Below are positions 13,402 to 22,094 of a DNA stretch of 22,094 nt, in pieces. Position numbers and translations under genes: made by a program. Every line of letters begins with the position of its first letter. The stretch's first letter is position 1. The notes under the pieces were generated by a model. That model was not told where the DNA came from. It did not search any database and saw only the letters and a list, made by a program, of their open reading frames with translations. This stretch comes from Gammaproteobacteria bacterium. Lineage in GTDB: Bacteria; Pseudomonadota; Gammaproteobacteria; SZUA-152. The stretch covers positions 1 to 22,094 of the forward strand of contig JAUWVK010000009.1 in the NCBI GenBank assembly GCA_030617485.1, in the 5' to 3' direction.

Positions 13402-14124
13402 ATGACTAACACACACACAGACATAATTGTTGCAGCTCGAGGCTGGTCATACCCGTCATGGCATGGGAGCTTCTATCCCGATGATTTGCCTGAGGATTGG
13501 CAGCTTTCGTTTTACGGCAACGAATTTAATGCGGTGGTGGTGCCAGCATCTAAATGGGTAAGTTTGGATATTGTTGAAATTGAGCGATGGATAGAGGATG
13601 TCCCTGAAGAATTCCTTTTTTATCTGGAAGTTGAGGATTTATTAACGGATTGGGAACAAACAGCAGAGATAATTAAACCTCTGGATAATCAGCTTGGAGG
13701 TATTTTGTTGAGACCTTTAGAAGTGGGCGCCGATCTTGCCATGATTTCCGCTAATATAGCTGCAGCATCACGACTGGCCCCGGTGAGCGTATTATTGCCA
13801 GATGGCATGGAACCCGATAAGGCTGGGAAAAGCCTGTTGAAAGAGTACGGCGTTCAATGTAGCTGGAATGTTGGTGATGGAAGGCCTGGGTGGATGGACG
13901 CCGATTATGATTCACCGCTAGTTGTTGTTCGCGTGGCGGGCAATAAGAACTTCACGGCGCGCCAATGGCGTGAGACCATTGAGACCTCTCTCCGCAAGGG
14001 AGACATAAAAAATCATACTATACTAATGGTGGTTGATAGTGCTGAACCAAAGATTAACGATCTGCGTACGGCAATGATGATTGGTGAAATGATGGCCGCA
14101 CCCACATCGTTGCTACAAAAATAA
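13402..14124 (+). CDS. Divergent DUF72 (YecE-like) protein
   Basis: The 240-residue cytoplasmic protein opens with the DUF72 landmark. The family usually reads G.SGW.Y..W.G.FYP...L..YA..F..VEIN; here it is ARGWSYPSWHGSFYPDD and LSFYGNEFNAVVVPASKW. The conserved acidic VEIN element has become VVVP, and the usual F.FA.K segment is FLFYLEVE. This member is therefore divergent and may have lost any original site. The rest is alternating strands and helices compatible with the family's TIM-barrel fold. DUF72 has no established reaction. The stop lies 15 bases before mlaF, so it probably heads the mla transcript. No strong promoter was found in the 94 bases upstream. Confidence 0.75.
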   Translation: MTNTHTDIIVAARGWSYPSWHGSFYPDDLPEDWQLSFYGNEFNAVVVPASKWVSLDIVEIERWIEDVPEEFLFYLEVEDLLTDWEQTAEIIKPLDNQLGGILLRPLEVGADLAMISANIAAASRLAPVSVLLPDGMEPDKAGKSLLKEYGVQCSWNVGDGRPGWMDADYDSPLVVVRVAGNKNFTARQWRETIETSLRKGDIKNHTILMVVDSAEPKINDLRTAMMIGEMMAAPTSLLQK

Positions 14125-14139
14125 CAACGCACCAAGCCT

Positions 14140-14952
14140 ATGGAAAGCACAGACAAGAATTTGATTAAGATCCGTGACCTGGTTTACAGGCGCGGTGACC
14201 GTGTCATTTTTAATGGTATGGATATTGATATTCAGCGTGGCAAGCTGACCGCTATTATGGGTCCGAGCGGAACGGGTAAAACCACATTGTTACGCCTCAT
14301 TGGCGGGCAACTAAAACCTGATGAAGGTTCTGTGGTGGTGGATGGCCAGTCTGTTCCAGATCTTAAATATGGCCCGCTTTACGAATTAAGAAAACGTATG
14401 GGCATGTTGTTCCAGAACGGTGCTCTGCTGACTGACATTAACGTTTTTGACAATGTTGCCTTTCCCTTGCGCGAACACACCGATTTATCTGAAAGCATGA
14501 TTCGTGATCTGGTGCTGATGAAATTGCACGCTGTTGGTTTGCGCGGTGCGCGTGACCTCATGCCTAGCGAGCTATCGGGCGGCATGTCTCGTCGCGTGGC
14601 TTTGGCTCGGGCTATCGCGCTGGATCCCATGATGATTATGTTCGACGAACCGTTTACTGGTCAGGACCCCATTTCTATGGGCGTGTTGGTAACGCTATTG
14701 CGAAGCCTAACGGATGCCTTGGGATTAACCTCAGTGATGGTGTCTCATGATGTGAAGGAAAGTTTATCTATTGCGGATTACGTGTACGTTATTTCGGAAG
14801 GTAAAGTTGTTGAACACGGAACGCCAGCTGCCCTGGAGCAATCGACATCTCCCTGGGTGCAACAGTTTATTCAGGGTCAGAGCGATGGGCCGGTACCATT
14901 TCACTTCCCTGCACCTGATTATGCTGAGGATTTGCTGGGAAATAATCCATGA
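14140..14952 (+). CDS. mlaF: Phospholipid ABC transporter ATPase MlaF
   Basis: This 270-residue ATPase energises the MlaFEDB complex that moves glycerophospholipids between the inner membrane and the carrier MlaC. Motifs are Walker [10 protein letters not shown] (41-49), Q-loop Gln92, signature LSGGM (145-149), Walker B MIMFDEP with Glu170, and the switch His203 (VSHD). The signature variant [14 protein letters not shown] and the sequence [23 protein letters not shown] are typical of MlaF/Mkl-type rather than other ABC ATPases. The stop overlaps the mlaE ATG (ATGA at 14949-14952), indicating coupled translation. The site before its own ATG is weak, so it may depend on translation of the DUF72 gene. 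Confidence 0.95.
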   Translation: MESTDKNLIKIRDLVYRRGDRVIFNGMDIDIQRGKLTAIMGPSGTGKTTLLRLIGGQLKPDEGSVVVDGQSVPDLKYGPLYELRKRMGMLFQNGALLTDINVFDNVAFPLREHTDLSESMIRDLVLMKLHAVGLRGARDLMPSELSGGMSRRVALARAIALDPMMIMFDEPFTGQDPISMGVLVTLLRSLTDALGLTSVMVSHDVKESLSIADYVYVISEGKVVEHGTPAALEQSTSPWVQQFIQGQSDGPVPFHFPAPDYAEDLLGNNP

Positions 14953-15725
14953 TTGATTTTTTGCAACGTCTCGGTGCAACAGCTATCGGAGTGAATGAAC
15001 GGCTGGGTCGTGGCAGCCTCTTTTTGTGGCATGTGTTAGGTGGCTTCCCCGGTTTGTTGCCGCGTTTTCGACTAGTGATTCAGCAGATGTATTCAGTGGG
15101 TGTATTGTCGCTGCTAATTATTGCTGTCTCAGGATTATTTGTCGGCATGGTGCTGGCTTTGCAAGGTTACAACACATTGGTGGATTTCGGAGCTACGGAA
15201 TCCCTGGGTGTTATGGTGGCGCTTTCACTGGTGCGTGAATTGGGGCCCGTGGTTGCAGGACTATTGTTTGCGGGCCGCGCAGGATCTGCGTTGACGGCTG
15301 AAATAGGTTTAATGAAAGCAACAGAGCAACTTTCAGCTATGGAAATGATGGCCGTTGATCCCTTGCACCGTATTGTCGCGCCACGATTTATGGCGGGTAT
15401 ATTGGCTATGCCTTTGCTGGCTGCTATTTTTAGTGCGGTTGCCATTATTGGCGGACATTTTGTTGGGGTTGAATTGCTGGGTGTCGACGAAGGCGCCTTT
15501 TGGTCGCAAATGCAGGCTAAAGTAGACTTGTATGATGATATTGCAAACGGTGTGATTAAAAGTGTTGTGTTCGGTTTTGTAATAACATGGATTGCGGTAT
15601 TTGAAGGTTATGACACAGTCCCTACTTCGGAAGGGGTGAGCCGCGCCACCACTAACACTGTCGTGCATGGTTCGTTGGCTGTATTGGGGCTGGACTTTAT
15701 TTTAACCGCGCTAATGTTTGACTGA
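14949..15725 (+). CDS. mlaE: Phospholipid ABC transporter permease MlaE
   Basis: This 258-residue inner-membrane permease of the MlaFEDB complex has about five hydrophobic segments. They include [41 protein letters not shown] and [13 protein letters not shown]. The family hallmark [22 protein letters not shown] leads into [20 protein letters not shown], the cytoplasmic coupling region that meets MlaF. Length is normal. The ATG overlaps the mlaF stop. Downstream is a 74-base gap before mlaD, the longest break inside mlaFED. Confidence 0.95.
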   Translation: MIDFLQRLGATAIGVNERLGRGSLFLWHVLGGFPGLLPRFRLVIQQMYSVGVLSLLIIAVSGLFVGMVLALQGYNTLVDFGATESLGVMVALSLVRELGPVVAGLLFAGRAGSALTAEIGLMKATEQLSAMEMMAVDPLHRIVAPRFMAGILAMPLLAAIFSAVAIIGGHFVGVELLGVDEGAFWSQMQAKVDLYDDIANGVIKSVVFGFVITWIAVFEGYDTVPTSEGVSRATTNTVVHGSLAVLGLDFILTALMFD

Positions 15726-15799
15726 GAAATGTTCGAATAGCTGTCGGCGATTATTGATTAGAGCGTTGCGAAATTTAATTAACAAGCTGGAGATTGAGT

Positions 15800-16258
15800 A
15801 TGTACTCAAAAACAGTACAGGTCTGGGTAGGAATATTTGTGATGGCTGGCATGGCGTCTTTGTTAATGCTTTCCATGAAAGTGAGTAACATTAGCGCCTT
15901 TACGGAAACAGAAGGTTATGAAGTGACTGCGAACTTTGCAAACATTGGAGGTCTCAAAGTGCGGTCGCCAGTCAGCATGGCCGGAGTAGTGGTCGGGCGA
16001 GTGGCAAAAATTGGTTTTGACCGCGAGTCATATGAGGCAGTAGTGACCATCAAAATCCAAAATCAGTATGACAATATCCCTGAAGATGCCAGTGCCAGCA
16101 TATTTACAGCAGGTCTTCTTGGCGAACAGTATATTGGTCTGGATGCTGGTGGTGCGGAAGAGTTTCTTGAACAGGGCAGTGAAATACAATTAACTCAGTC
16201 GGCAATTGTTCTGGAGCAAATTATTGGACAGTTTTTGGTGAGCCAGGCAGACAAATAG
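15800..16258 (+). CDS. mlaD: MCE-domain lipid-binding protein MlaD
   Basis: The protein has 152 residues, with one N-terminal membrane anchor (VWVGIFVMAGMASLLMLSM) and a periplasmic MCE domain: YEVTANFANIGGLKVRSPVSMAGVVVGRVAKI, split by the usual glycine turns. IFTAGLLGEQYIGLDAGG marks the hydrophobic pore-loop region. MlaD forms a hexameric ring on MlaE that guides lipid. The ATG at 15800 is chosen over a TTG six bases earlier because GGAG (15789-15792) is well spaced from it. The protein is shorter than the Escherichia coli form, having little sequence after the MCE domain. Its stop lies one base before the TolC-family gene. Confidence 0.93.
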   Translation: MYSKTVQVWVGIFVMAGMASLLMLSMKVSNISAFTETEGYEVTANFANIGGLKVRSPVSMAGVVVGRVAKIGFDRESYEAVVTIKIQNQYDNIPEDASASIFTAGLLGEQYIGLDAGGAEEFLEQGSEIQLTQSAIVLEQIIGQFLVSQADK

Positions 16259-16259
16259 C

Positions 16260-17636
16260 ATGAAACGATTTGTTGCCATTTTTTCGACAGCAGTAATTTG
16301 TGTGACTGTGTTTGCACAGGCGCAAGCAGAGACAGTGGTGCTTGATTTGCCTCAGTCTATTGAGCGGGCAATGAACACTGATCCCCGCATCACTGAAAAA
16401 GAAAAACTGGTTGATGCGGCGCGCGCATTGTTGGCCGAAGCTCAAGGCGGTGACGGCTGGATGTTTGGAGTGAACAGTTTTGTAGGGCTGGCGCCAAAGC
16501 TGCGAGGTGGTTTTTTTGAGACCAGCGATCCTGATACGGGTGAGCAGGGCGTGGGTATCCCCGATGATGCATTTGATTTTAGTGGTATCTCCCCCTGGTA
16601 TTTCGTGGATTTTTCATTGATAAAGCCCCTGCATACATTCGGCAAACAAGAAAATTACGTAAAAGCGGCGACAGGAAATATTCAAATCAAAAAAGGAGAT
16701 GTTGCGTTACGCCGTGGTGAAACAACATTAGAAGTGACGCGTGCTTACAATGGTTATCTGGCGGCTCGTGATACTCGATTTTTATTAGAGGATACACTGA
16801 AAAAACTTCAAGCTGCTGTCGAACTGGTTGAAGGCTGGCTTGAGAAGGGTGAAGGTTCAAGCAAGCAATCAGATTTGTATGCTTTGCGAACAGGGACAGC
16901 TTTTTTGCAACGGTATATTGCTGAGGCAAGTGGTCTGGAAAAAATTGCCATGGCTGGCCTGCGATTGCTCACAGGCATTAGTTCTGATGATACATTGGAC
17001 CTTGCCGACAAACGGTTGAGTCCGGTGGCATTGCCTGAAGGCGAACTTAAAGAATTACAGTCAAAGGCGTTAGTGCAACGCCCAGAAATTAGTCAATTAA
17101 CAGCGGGCTTAAAGGCGCGTCGTGCTTTGGTGAGGGCAAAAAAGAGTGATGCTAACCCAAACCTTTACACAGGCGTTGTAGGTGTAATTTCTTTTGCGCC
17201 ATCACGTGAAAATCTCTCTGAGGTGAGCACATATGACCCGTTTTATTCAGCGGGCGCAACACCGGTGCTGGGTCTGAAGTGGGACTGGAATAGTGGTCGT
17301 CAACCGGCACAGGTGGCTCAGGCACAGGCGGAACTGGAAGCTACTTTGGCGGTCAAATCTTTTGCCCAGCAAGGCATTCCGTTTCAGGTGGCGGAGCAGT
17401 ACCACACGGTTCATTCGCATCACGAAATGGTGCAAAAGCTTTATGAGGGAAGTCGTAATGGCCGGCGCTGGATGATTAGCAGTTACGCAGATTTCGAGGC
17501 GGGCATTGAAGAGGCCGATAAAGTGATTAGCGCCTTTCTTGGTTATGTGCAGGCCCACAGTGATTATTTGATAACCGTGAATGATTATAATTTACACGTT
17601 ACTCGCCTGAAGGTGATTACAGGAGAAGTTCAATGA
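16260..17636 (+). CDS. TolC-family outer-membrane protein inside the mla operon
   Basis: The protein has 458 residues, with a signal peptide cleaved after AQA (about residue 23). The mature part shows the two-fold TolC pattern. LPQSIERAMNTDPRI starts the first helical half, and VKAATGNIQIKKGDVALRRGETTLEVTRAYNGYLAARD continues it. ALVQRPEISQLTAGLKARRALVRAKKSDANPNLYTGV starts the second half. YFVDFSLIKPLHTFGK and LGLKWDWNSGRQPAQVAQAQAEL are strand-turn elements of such channels. TolC proteins are trimeric outer-membrane ducts. No periplasmic adaptor (HlyD type) lies next to it. The ATG is one base after the mlaD stop and the end overlaps mlaC, so it is made together with the Mla proteins. Participation in lipid traffic is inferred from position only. 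Confidence 0.85.
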   Translation: MKRFVAIFSTAVICVTVFAQAQAETVVLDLPQSIERAMNTDPRITEKEKLVDAARALLAEAQGGDGWMFGVNSFVGLAPKLRGGFFETSDPDTGEQGVGIPDDAFDFSGISPWYFVDFSLIKPLHTFGKQENYVKAATGNIQIKKGDVALRRGETTLEVTRAYNGYLAARDTRFLLEDTLKKLQAAVELVEGWLEKGEGSSKQSDLYALRTGTAFLQRYIAEASGLEKIAMAGLRLLTGISSDDTLDLADKRLSPVALPEGELKELQSKALVQRPEISQLTAGLKARRALVRAKKSDANPNLYTGVVGVISFAPSRENLSEVSTYDPFYSAGATPVLGLKWDWNSGRQPAQVAQAQAELEATLAVKSFAQQGIPFQVAEQYHTVHSHHEMVQKLYEGSRNGRRWMISSYADFEAGIEEADKVISAFLGYVQAHSDYLITVNDYNLHVTRLKVITGEVQ

Positions 17637-18265
17637 GGAAATTTTGTGCGATACCTGTTTTTTTATTACCTGCTTTGCTACTAACGTTAACTGTGTTCTT
17701 TGCTGCGCCAGTAATGGCGATACAGGCACCAGAGGATTTGGTAGCAAAAACAACAAAAAAAATCACCAGCGCTTTGCGGGCTGAGCAGGATAAAATAAAA
17801 GCTAATCCTGGGCGATTGTATGAAATTGTTGATGAAGTAGTGCTGCCGCATTTTGATTTTGAACGTATGTCTCGATGGGCGTTAGGGAAGTATTGGCGCA
17901 AGGCAACAAAAAGTGAGCGCGTGCAATTTATGCGGGAGTTTCGTGTTCTGTTGGTGCGCACATACGCTAAAGCACTCAATGATAACTACGATCAAAAAAT
18001 TGATATGTTGCCTGTGCGCATGAGAAAAGGTGGCAAGGAGGCAACTGTTCGGACTGAAGTACAGCAATCAGCGGGATTCCCCATACCTATTGATTACAAA
18101 ATGTATATCAAGGGAGATGCGTGGAAGATTTATGACGTTAGCGTGGATGCAATAAGTCTGGTAGCAAACTATCGCACATCGTTTGCAACAGAAATTCGAA
18201 AAGATGGGTTGCCCAAGCTTATTGCTCGGTTGGCTGATCGCAACAAACAGGTCAAAAATGAGTGA
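17633..18265 (+). CDS. mlaC: Periplasmic phospholipid carrier MlaC
   Basis: The 210-residue soluble lipid-binding shuttle works between MlaFEDB and an outer-membrane partner. The signal peptide (hydrophobic 8-25) ends VMA, near residue 29. Family features are EIVDEVVLPHFDFERMSRWALGKYWRKA, FMREFRVLLVRTYAKAL and a late DVSVDAISLVANYRTSFATEIRKDGLPKLIARL, matching the MlaC/Ttg2D fold with its hydrophobic pocket. Length is normal. ATGA at 17633-17636 overlaps the TolC-family stop and a strong AGGAGAAG precedes the start. The last bases overlap mlaB. In this family MlaC normally pairs with outer-membrane MlaA, which is not in the window. Confidence 0.93.
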   Translation: MRKFCAIPVFLLPALLLTLTVFFAAPVMAIQAPEDLVAKTTKKITSALRAEQDKIKANPGRLYEIVDEVVLPHFDFERMSRWALGKYWRKATKSERVQFMREFRVLLVRTYAKALNDNYDQKIDMLPVRMRKGGKEATVRTEVQQSAGFPIPIDYKMYIKGDAWKIYDVSVDAISLVANYRTSFATEIRKDGLPKLIARLADRNKQVKNE

Positions 18266-18578
18266 TTTGCAAAAAGAGCCCTCAGCCAATATAGAGCTCG
18301 TAGGGGATAACTCTTTGCGTTTGAGTGGTGAGCTGAGTTTTAAAACCGTTCCTGCGCTTGTTGCCAACAACAAGGATTTTCTCAGCAATGGTAATAGTAT
18401 CGATATTGATCTTTCCGATGTGAGTCGTGCCGATAGTGCCGGTGTTGCCTTGTTGATTGAATGGCAGCGTCAGGCGCAGAAACAAAACAAATCTATTTGC
18501 TTTATTAATATTCCTTCCCAGATGTTGGCCATTGTGCGCCTGAGTGGCGTGGATGATTTGCTGTCTTTGAAAAGCTGA
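18258..18578 (+). CDS. mlaB: STAS-domain protein MlaB
   Basis: The cytoplasmic protein has 106 residues and a single STAS domain. It is visible from LRLSGELSFKTVPALV, IDIDLSDVSRADSAGVALLIEW and a final VRLSGVDDLL. The DSAGVAL turn is where anti-sigma-antagonist-like STAS proteins carry the conserved Ser. MlaB binds MlaF and is needed for stable, active transporter in known systems. The ATG at 18258 overlaps the mlaC end by eight bases. It is preferred to an in-frame ATG at 18183, which lies deep in mlaC and would add 25 unrelated residues. Confidence 0.9.
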   Translation: MSDLQKEPSANIELVGDNSLRLSGELSFKTVPALVANNKDFLSNGNSIDIDLSDVSRADSAGVALLIEWQRQAQKQNKSICFINIPSQMLAIVRLSGVDDLLSLKS

Positions 18579-18613
18579 TTCCTCATCATAATTAAATCTC
18601 TGGAGATTGTTGT

Positions 18614-19564
18614 ATGACTGTGGCCGTTTCGATTCAAGGTGTGCATAAACACTTTGGGTCACTGCATGCGCTTAACGATATTACGTTTGACGTTCCGCAA
18701 GGCAGTTTTTTTGGTTTGCTGGGCCCCAACGGTGCAGGCAAGTCGACCCTGATTAATATTATGGCTGGTTTATCGCGCGCTGATGCGGGCTCAATCAGTA
18801 TTATGGGTCACGATGTTGTCCGAGATTTTAGGATGGCGCGGCATAGTCTAGGTGTGGTGCCGCAGGAGTTGGTGTACGACCCTTTCTTTACTGTGCATGA
18901 AATCCTGAAATTGCAATCCGGTTATTTTGGCCACGGTTCAGAAAACAAAGCGTGGATAGAGGAATTAATCGAAACTCTCTCATTGAGCGATAAGGCTGAT
19001 GTAAACCTCCACGATCTTTCCGGTGGTATGAAGCGTCGCGTGTTGATTGCACAGGCCCTGGTGCATAAGCCAGCAGTGGTTGTGCTGGATGAACCTACTG
19101 CAGGTGTTGATGTGGAATTACGCCAGGCGCTATGGCGTTTTACCAAACGTCTTCATGACGATGGCAGTACGATTCTGTTAACAACACATTATCTTGAAGA
19201 AGCGGAAGCACTGTGTGAAGAGATTGCGATCTTGAATCGTGGCGAGGTTGTAGCGCTGGATAGCAAACAGGGTTTGTTGTCTCGCTGTCCGTATCGAACT
19301 TTGCATCTCACGGTTGATAAAGAAACTGACCAATTTAAGAATTCATTGCCAGAATATTTGCAATCATTATTGGTGGAAACACATGAAAATGAAATCAGCT
19401 TTCGTTTGCATAAAACCGAACATCAGATTGGTGATGTGCTAGAAGCATTGAAAAATTCCGGTTTGAATGTCGTTGATCTTTATACGGAAGAGGCTGGTCT
19501 GGAAGAAGTATTTTTGGGTTTGACTGAATCCGCATCTGAAGTCACATCGGAGGCGAGAGGATGA
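18614..19564 (+). CDS. ABC-2 type exporter ATPase (YadG-like)
   Basis: The 316-residue ATPase has Walker A GPNGAGKST (37-45), signature LSGGM (135-139), Walker B VVVLDEP with Glu160, and switch His192 (LTTHYLEE). A C-terminal extension of about 90 residues follows, as found in ABC-2/DrrA/YadG-type ATPases. It pairs with the permease that follows, overlapping by ATGA. The pair commonly lies after mlaB in related Gammaproteobacteria, and the substrate is not established. GGAG lies 12 bases upstream of the ATG, in the same CTGGAGATTG context found before mlaD. Confidence 0.9.
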   Translation: MTVAVSIQGVHKHFGSLHALNDITFDVPQGSFFGLLGPNGAGKSTLINIMAGLSRADAGSISIMGHDVVRDFRMARHSLGVVPQELVYDPFFTVHEILKLQSGYFGHGSENKAWIEELIETLSLSDKADVNLHDLSGGMKRRVLIAQALVHKPAVVVLDEPTAGVDVELRQALWRFTKRLHDDGSTILLTTHYLEEAEALCEEIAILNRGEVVALDSKQGLLSRCPYRTLHLTVDKETDQFKNSLPEYLQSLLVETHENEISFRLHKTEHQIGDVLEALKNSGLNVVDLYTEEAGLEEVFLGLTESASEVTSEARG

Positions 19565-20349
19565 AAGCCGGTTCCAGGGTCATTGGTTCAAGAGCGTATG
19601 GTTTTTATGCGTTGTTTGCCAAAGAAGTGGTGCGCTTTCTTAAGGTGACTGTGCAAACAGTCCTAACACCGGTAGTTACAGCATTGTTGTATTTACTGGT
19701 TTTTGGCCAGGCTTTGGAAGCACATGTAGAAGTGTACGAAGGTGTTTCTTACTCAGCATTCCTGATTCCCGGTTTAATGATGATGTCTATCATTCAGAAT
19801 GCATTTGCTAATAGCTCATCAAGCCTGATTCAATCGAAAATGATGGGCAATCTGGTGTTTGTGCTGTTATCGCCCATTTCAAGTCTGGAATTTTATGCGG
19901 CATTTACGCTGGCTGCAGTGGTGCGGGGTGTGCTGGTTGCATTGGCTGTTTATGTCGTTGCGATAATGTTTATTGATTTACCTCTTGCACACCCCTGGGC
20001 GATTATAACGTTTGCGATTTTGGGTAGTGCGATTTTGGGTGCATTAGGGTTGGTGGCCGGTATTTGGGCCGAAAAATTTGATCAGCTATCAGCATTTCAG
20101 AATTTTTTCATTTTGCCATTGTCGTTTTTAAGTGGTGTATTTTATTCTATTGAATCTCTGCCGGAGGCCTGGCAGACCGCTTCCCTGTTTAACCCGTTTT
20201 TTTACCTCATTGATGGGTTTCGTTACGGATTTTTTGGTGTTGCAGATGCCAATGTAGGAATCAGTATTGTGGTGTCATTAGGGTTTCTATTGATGATCAC
20301 TGTTGTCGCGTTGGTAATGCTTCATAAGGGTTACAAAATTCGTGGCTAA
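19561..20349 (+). CDS. ABC-2 type permease (YadH-like)
   Basis: The inner-membrane protein has 262 residues and about six hydrophobic segments. It matches ABC-2 permeases: AKEVVRFLKVTVQTVLTPV at the start, YSAFLIPGLMMMSIIQNAF, then LPLSFLSGVFYSIESLPE. SLFNPFFYLIDGFRYGFFG is near the end; the LP.SFLSG.F..I..LP and NP..Y..D..R patterns are family hallmarks. It forms a transporter with the preceding ATPase, starting inside the stop of that gene (ATGA, with GAGAGG before it). The exported molecule is unknown; co-location with mla suggests an envelope role. Confidence 0.9.
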   Translation: MKAGSRVIGSRAYGFYALFAKEVVRFLKVTVQTVLTPVVTALLYLLVFGQALEAHVEVYEGVSYSAFLIPGLMMMSIIQNAFANSSSSLIQSKMMGNLVFVLLSPISSLEFYAAFTLAAVVRGVLVALAVYVVAIMFIDLPLAHPWAIITFAILGSAILGALGLVAGIWAEKFDQLSAFQNFFILPLSFLSGVFYSIESLPEAWQTASLFNPFFYLIDGFRYGFFGVADANVGISIVVSLGFLLMITVVALVMLHKGYKIRG

Positions 20350-20413
20350 GGGGTATCCTTTGCGCCTGATTTTGGTTGGTTTTGACTGAGAAATATGAGT
20401 GAATAATTTCCTG

Positions 20414-20440
20414 GATAACTTTATAAATCAGTGAGTTATC
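20414..20440 (+). repeat. Inverted repeat ahead of ibaG
   Basis: GATAACT (20414-20420) and AGTTATC (20434-20440) are perfect 7-base arms around a 13-base AT-rich loop. The repeat ends 28 bases before the ibaG GTG and just before its AGGAG site. It could be a regulatory hairpin or an operator. The stem is A/T-rich and has no T run, so it is not a terminator. Confidence 0.4.
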
Positions 20441-20468
20441 TAGTTTATGTCAGCAGGAGTTCGGGCAA

Positions 20469-20729
20469 GTGGAAAACGCAGAAGTACAGCAATTAATCGA
20501 AGCGGGACTACCCGGTGCAGATGTTAAGGTGTCAGGTGATGGTAGTCATTTTGAGGCCGTGGTCATTTCGGAAGCTTTTGAAGGGAAATCACCCGTAGCC
20601 CAGCAAAAAATGGTTTACGCCACGCTGGGAGAGCATATTACCAATGGCACATTACACGCTCTGACCATCAAGGCTTACACGCCGGAAAAATGGGCGCTGG
20701 CCAGGAAATTAATGGTGGGGTCTGCCTGA
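20469..20729 (+). CDS. ibaG: BolA-family protein IbaG
   Basis: The 86-residue cytoplasmic BolA-type protein contains VSGDGSHFEAVVISEAFEGKSPVAQQKMVYATL and a C-terminal LHALTIKAYTPEKW, the end motif of the YrbA/IbaG branch. These proteins bind glutaredoxins carrying 2Fe-2S clusters and respond to acid or iron stress in known cases. The GTG start at 20469 is supported by AGGAG nine bases before it. Position between mla/ABC genes and murA is conserved in many Gammaproteobacteria. A 119-base leader with an inverted repeat may give it separate control. Confidence 0.92.
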   Translation: MENAEVQQLIEAGLPGADVKVSGDGSHFEAVVISEAFEGKSPVAQQKMVYATLGEHITNGTLHALTIKAYTPEKWALARKLMVGSA

Positions 20730-20749
20730 AATTTTGATCAGGGTTGCTT

Positions 20750-20768
20750 AAGTTAACTATAAGTTAAC
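20750..20768. repeat. Two AAGTTAAC copies one helical turn apart
   Basis: AAGTTAAC occurs at 20750-20757 and 20761-20768, an 11-base period, and a third GTTAAC lies at 20844-20849. The core GTTAAC is palindromic. The pair sits just after the ibaG stop and before the terminator. It is a possible protein site and nothing further identifies it. Confidence 0.4.
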
Positions 20769-20779
20769 AACAGAGGCGG

Positions 20780-20805
20780 CCACCAGACGGTGGTTTCTTT
20801 GTTTC
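20780..20805 (+). terminator. Rho-independent terminator after ibaG
   Basis: CCACC (20780-20784), loop AGAC and GGTGG (20789-20793) form a short GC-rich hairpin that wobble pairs can extend. It is followed by TTTCTTTGTTT. It would end the mla-ibaG transcript and insulate murA. Confidence 0.5.
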
Positions 20806-20816
20806 TGGCCTATATG

Positions 20817-22094
<1,278 letters not shown>

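Noticed and set aside
18183..18257. Upstream ATG extending MlaB by 25 residues
   Set aside because: The extension lies within mlaC, has no STAS similarity, and the ATG at 18258 gives the usual MlaB length and a typical small overlap.

Overview
The window looks like a chromosomal segment of a Gammaproteobacterium, probably a marine or environmental member of the Pseudomonadales/Cellvibrionales type. Three conserved neighbourhoods support this: ygfB divergent from TIGR02449-zapA-ssrS(6S RNA)-ygfA at the left end, an ilvA/rpiA divergent pair in the middle, and an mla operon followed by two ABC-2 genes, a BolA-family gene and murA at the right end. No transposase, integrase, CRISPR array, tRNA or rRNA was seen. 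The assignment to a lineage is inference from gene order and protein resemblance.

Layout. 1-1916: ygfB (cut by the left edge, minus), then a plus-strand unit with a strong sigma70-like promoter carrying a ZapB-like coiled-coil protein, zapA, 6S RNA and ygfA. 1946-2122: a 58-aa single-pass membrane protein on the minus strand. 2374-8214: a tight three-gene minus-strand operon for envelope proteins of unknown function: an exported mono-heme c-type protein, a large diheme lipoprotein with a LamG-like domain, and a Tat-exported DUF1501-like protein. A perfect TGTGA-N6-TCACA CRP/Vfr-type site lies upstream. 8655-9776: a response regulator with a degenerate GGDEF domain. 9905-11419: ilvA. 11513-12169: rpiA on the other strand. 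Its -10 box forms a palindrome with a second TATAAT on the ilvA strand. 12172-13100: a possible 51-aa ORF coupled to a membrane-anchored zincin-like protein. 13122-13307: a small Cys-rich protein.

13402-20729 is one plus-strand block: a divergent DUF72 protein, mlaF, mlaE, mlaD, a TolC-family outer-membrane protein, mlaC, mlaB, an ABC-2 ATPase and permease, and ibaG. Most junctions overlap or are a base apart. It is known biology that MlaFEDB is an inner-membrane lipid transporter and MlaC its periplasmic carrier. A TolC-like gene translationally linked between mlaD and mlaC is the unusual element, because it offers a possible trans-envelope route; mlaA is not in the window. A hairpin terminator separates ibaG from murA, which runs off the right edge.

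The two best candidates for something not well described are the CRP-linked cytochrome/LamG/DUF1501-like operon and the mla operon with an embedded TolC-family gene. Two small genes (58 and 51 aa) and several small promoter or repeat elements are also reported, with graded confidence.
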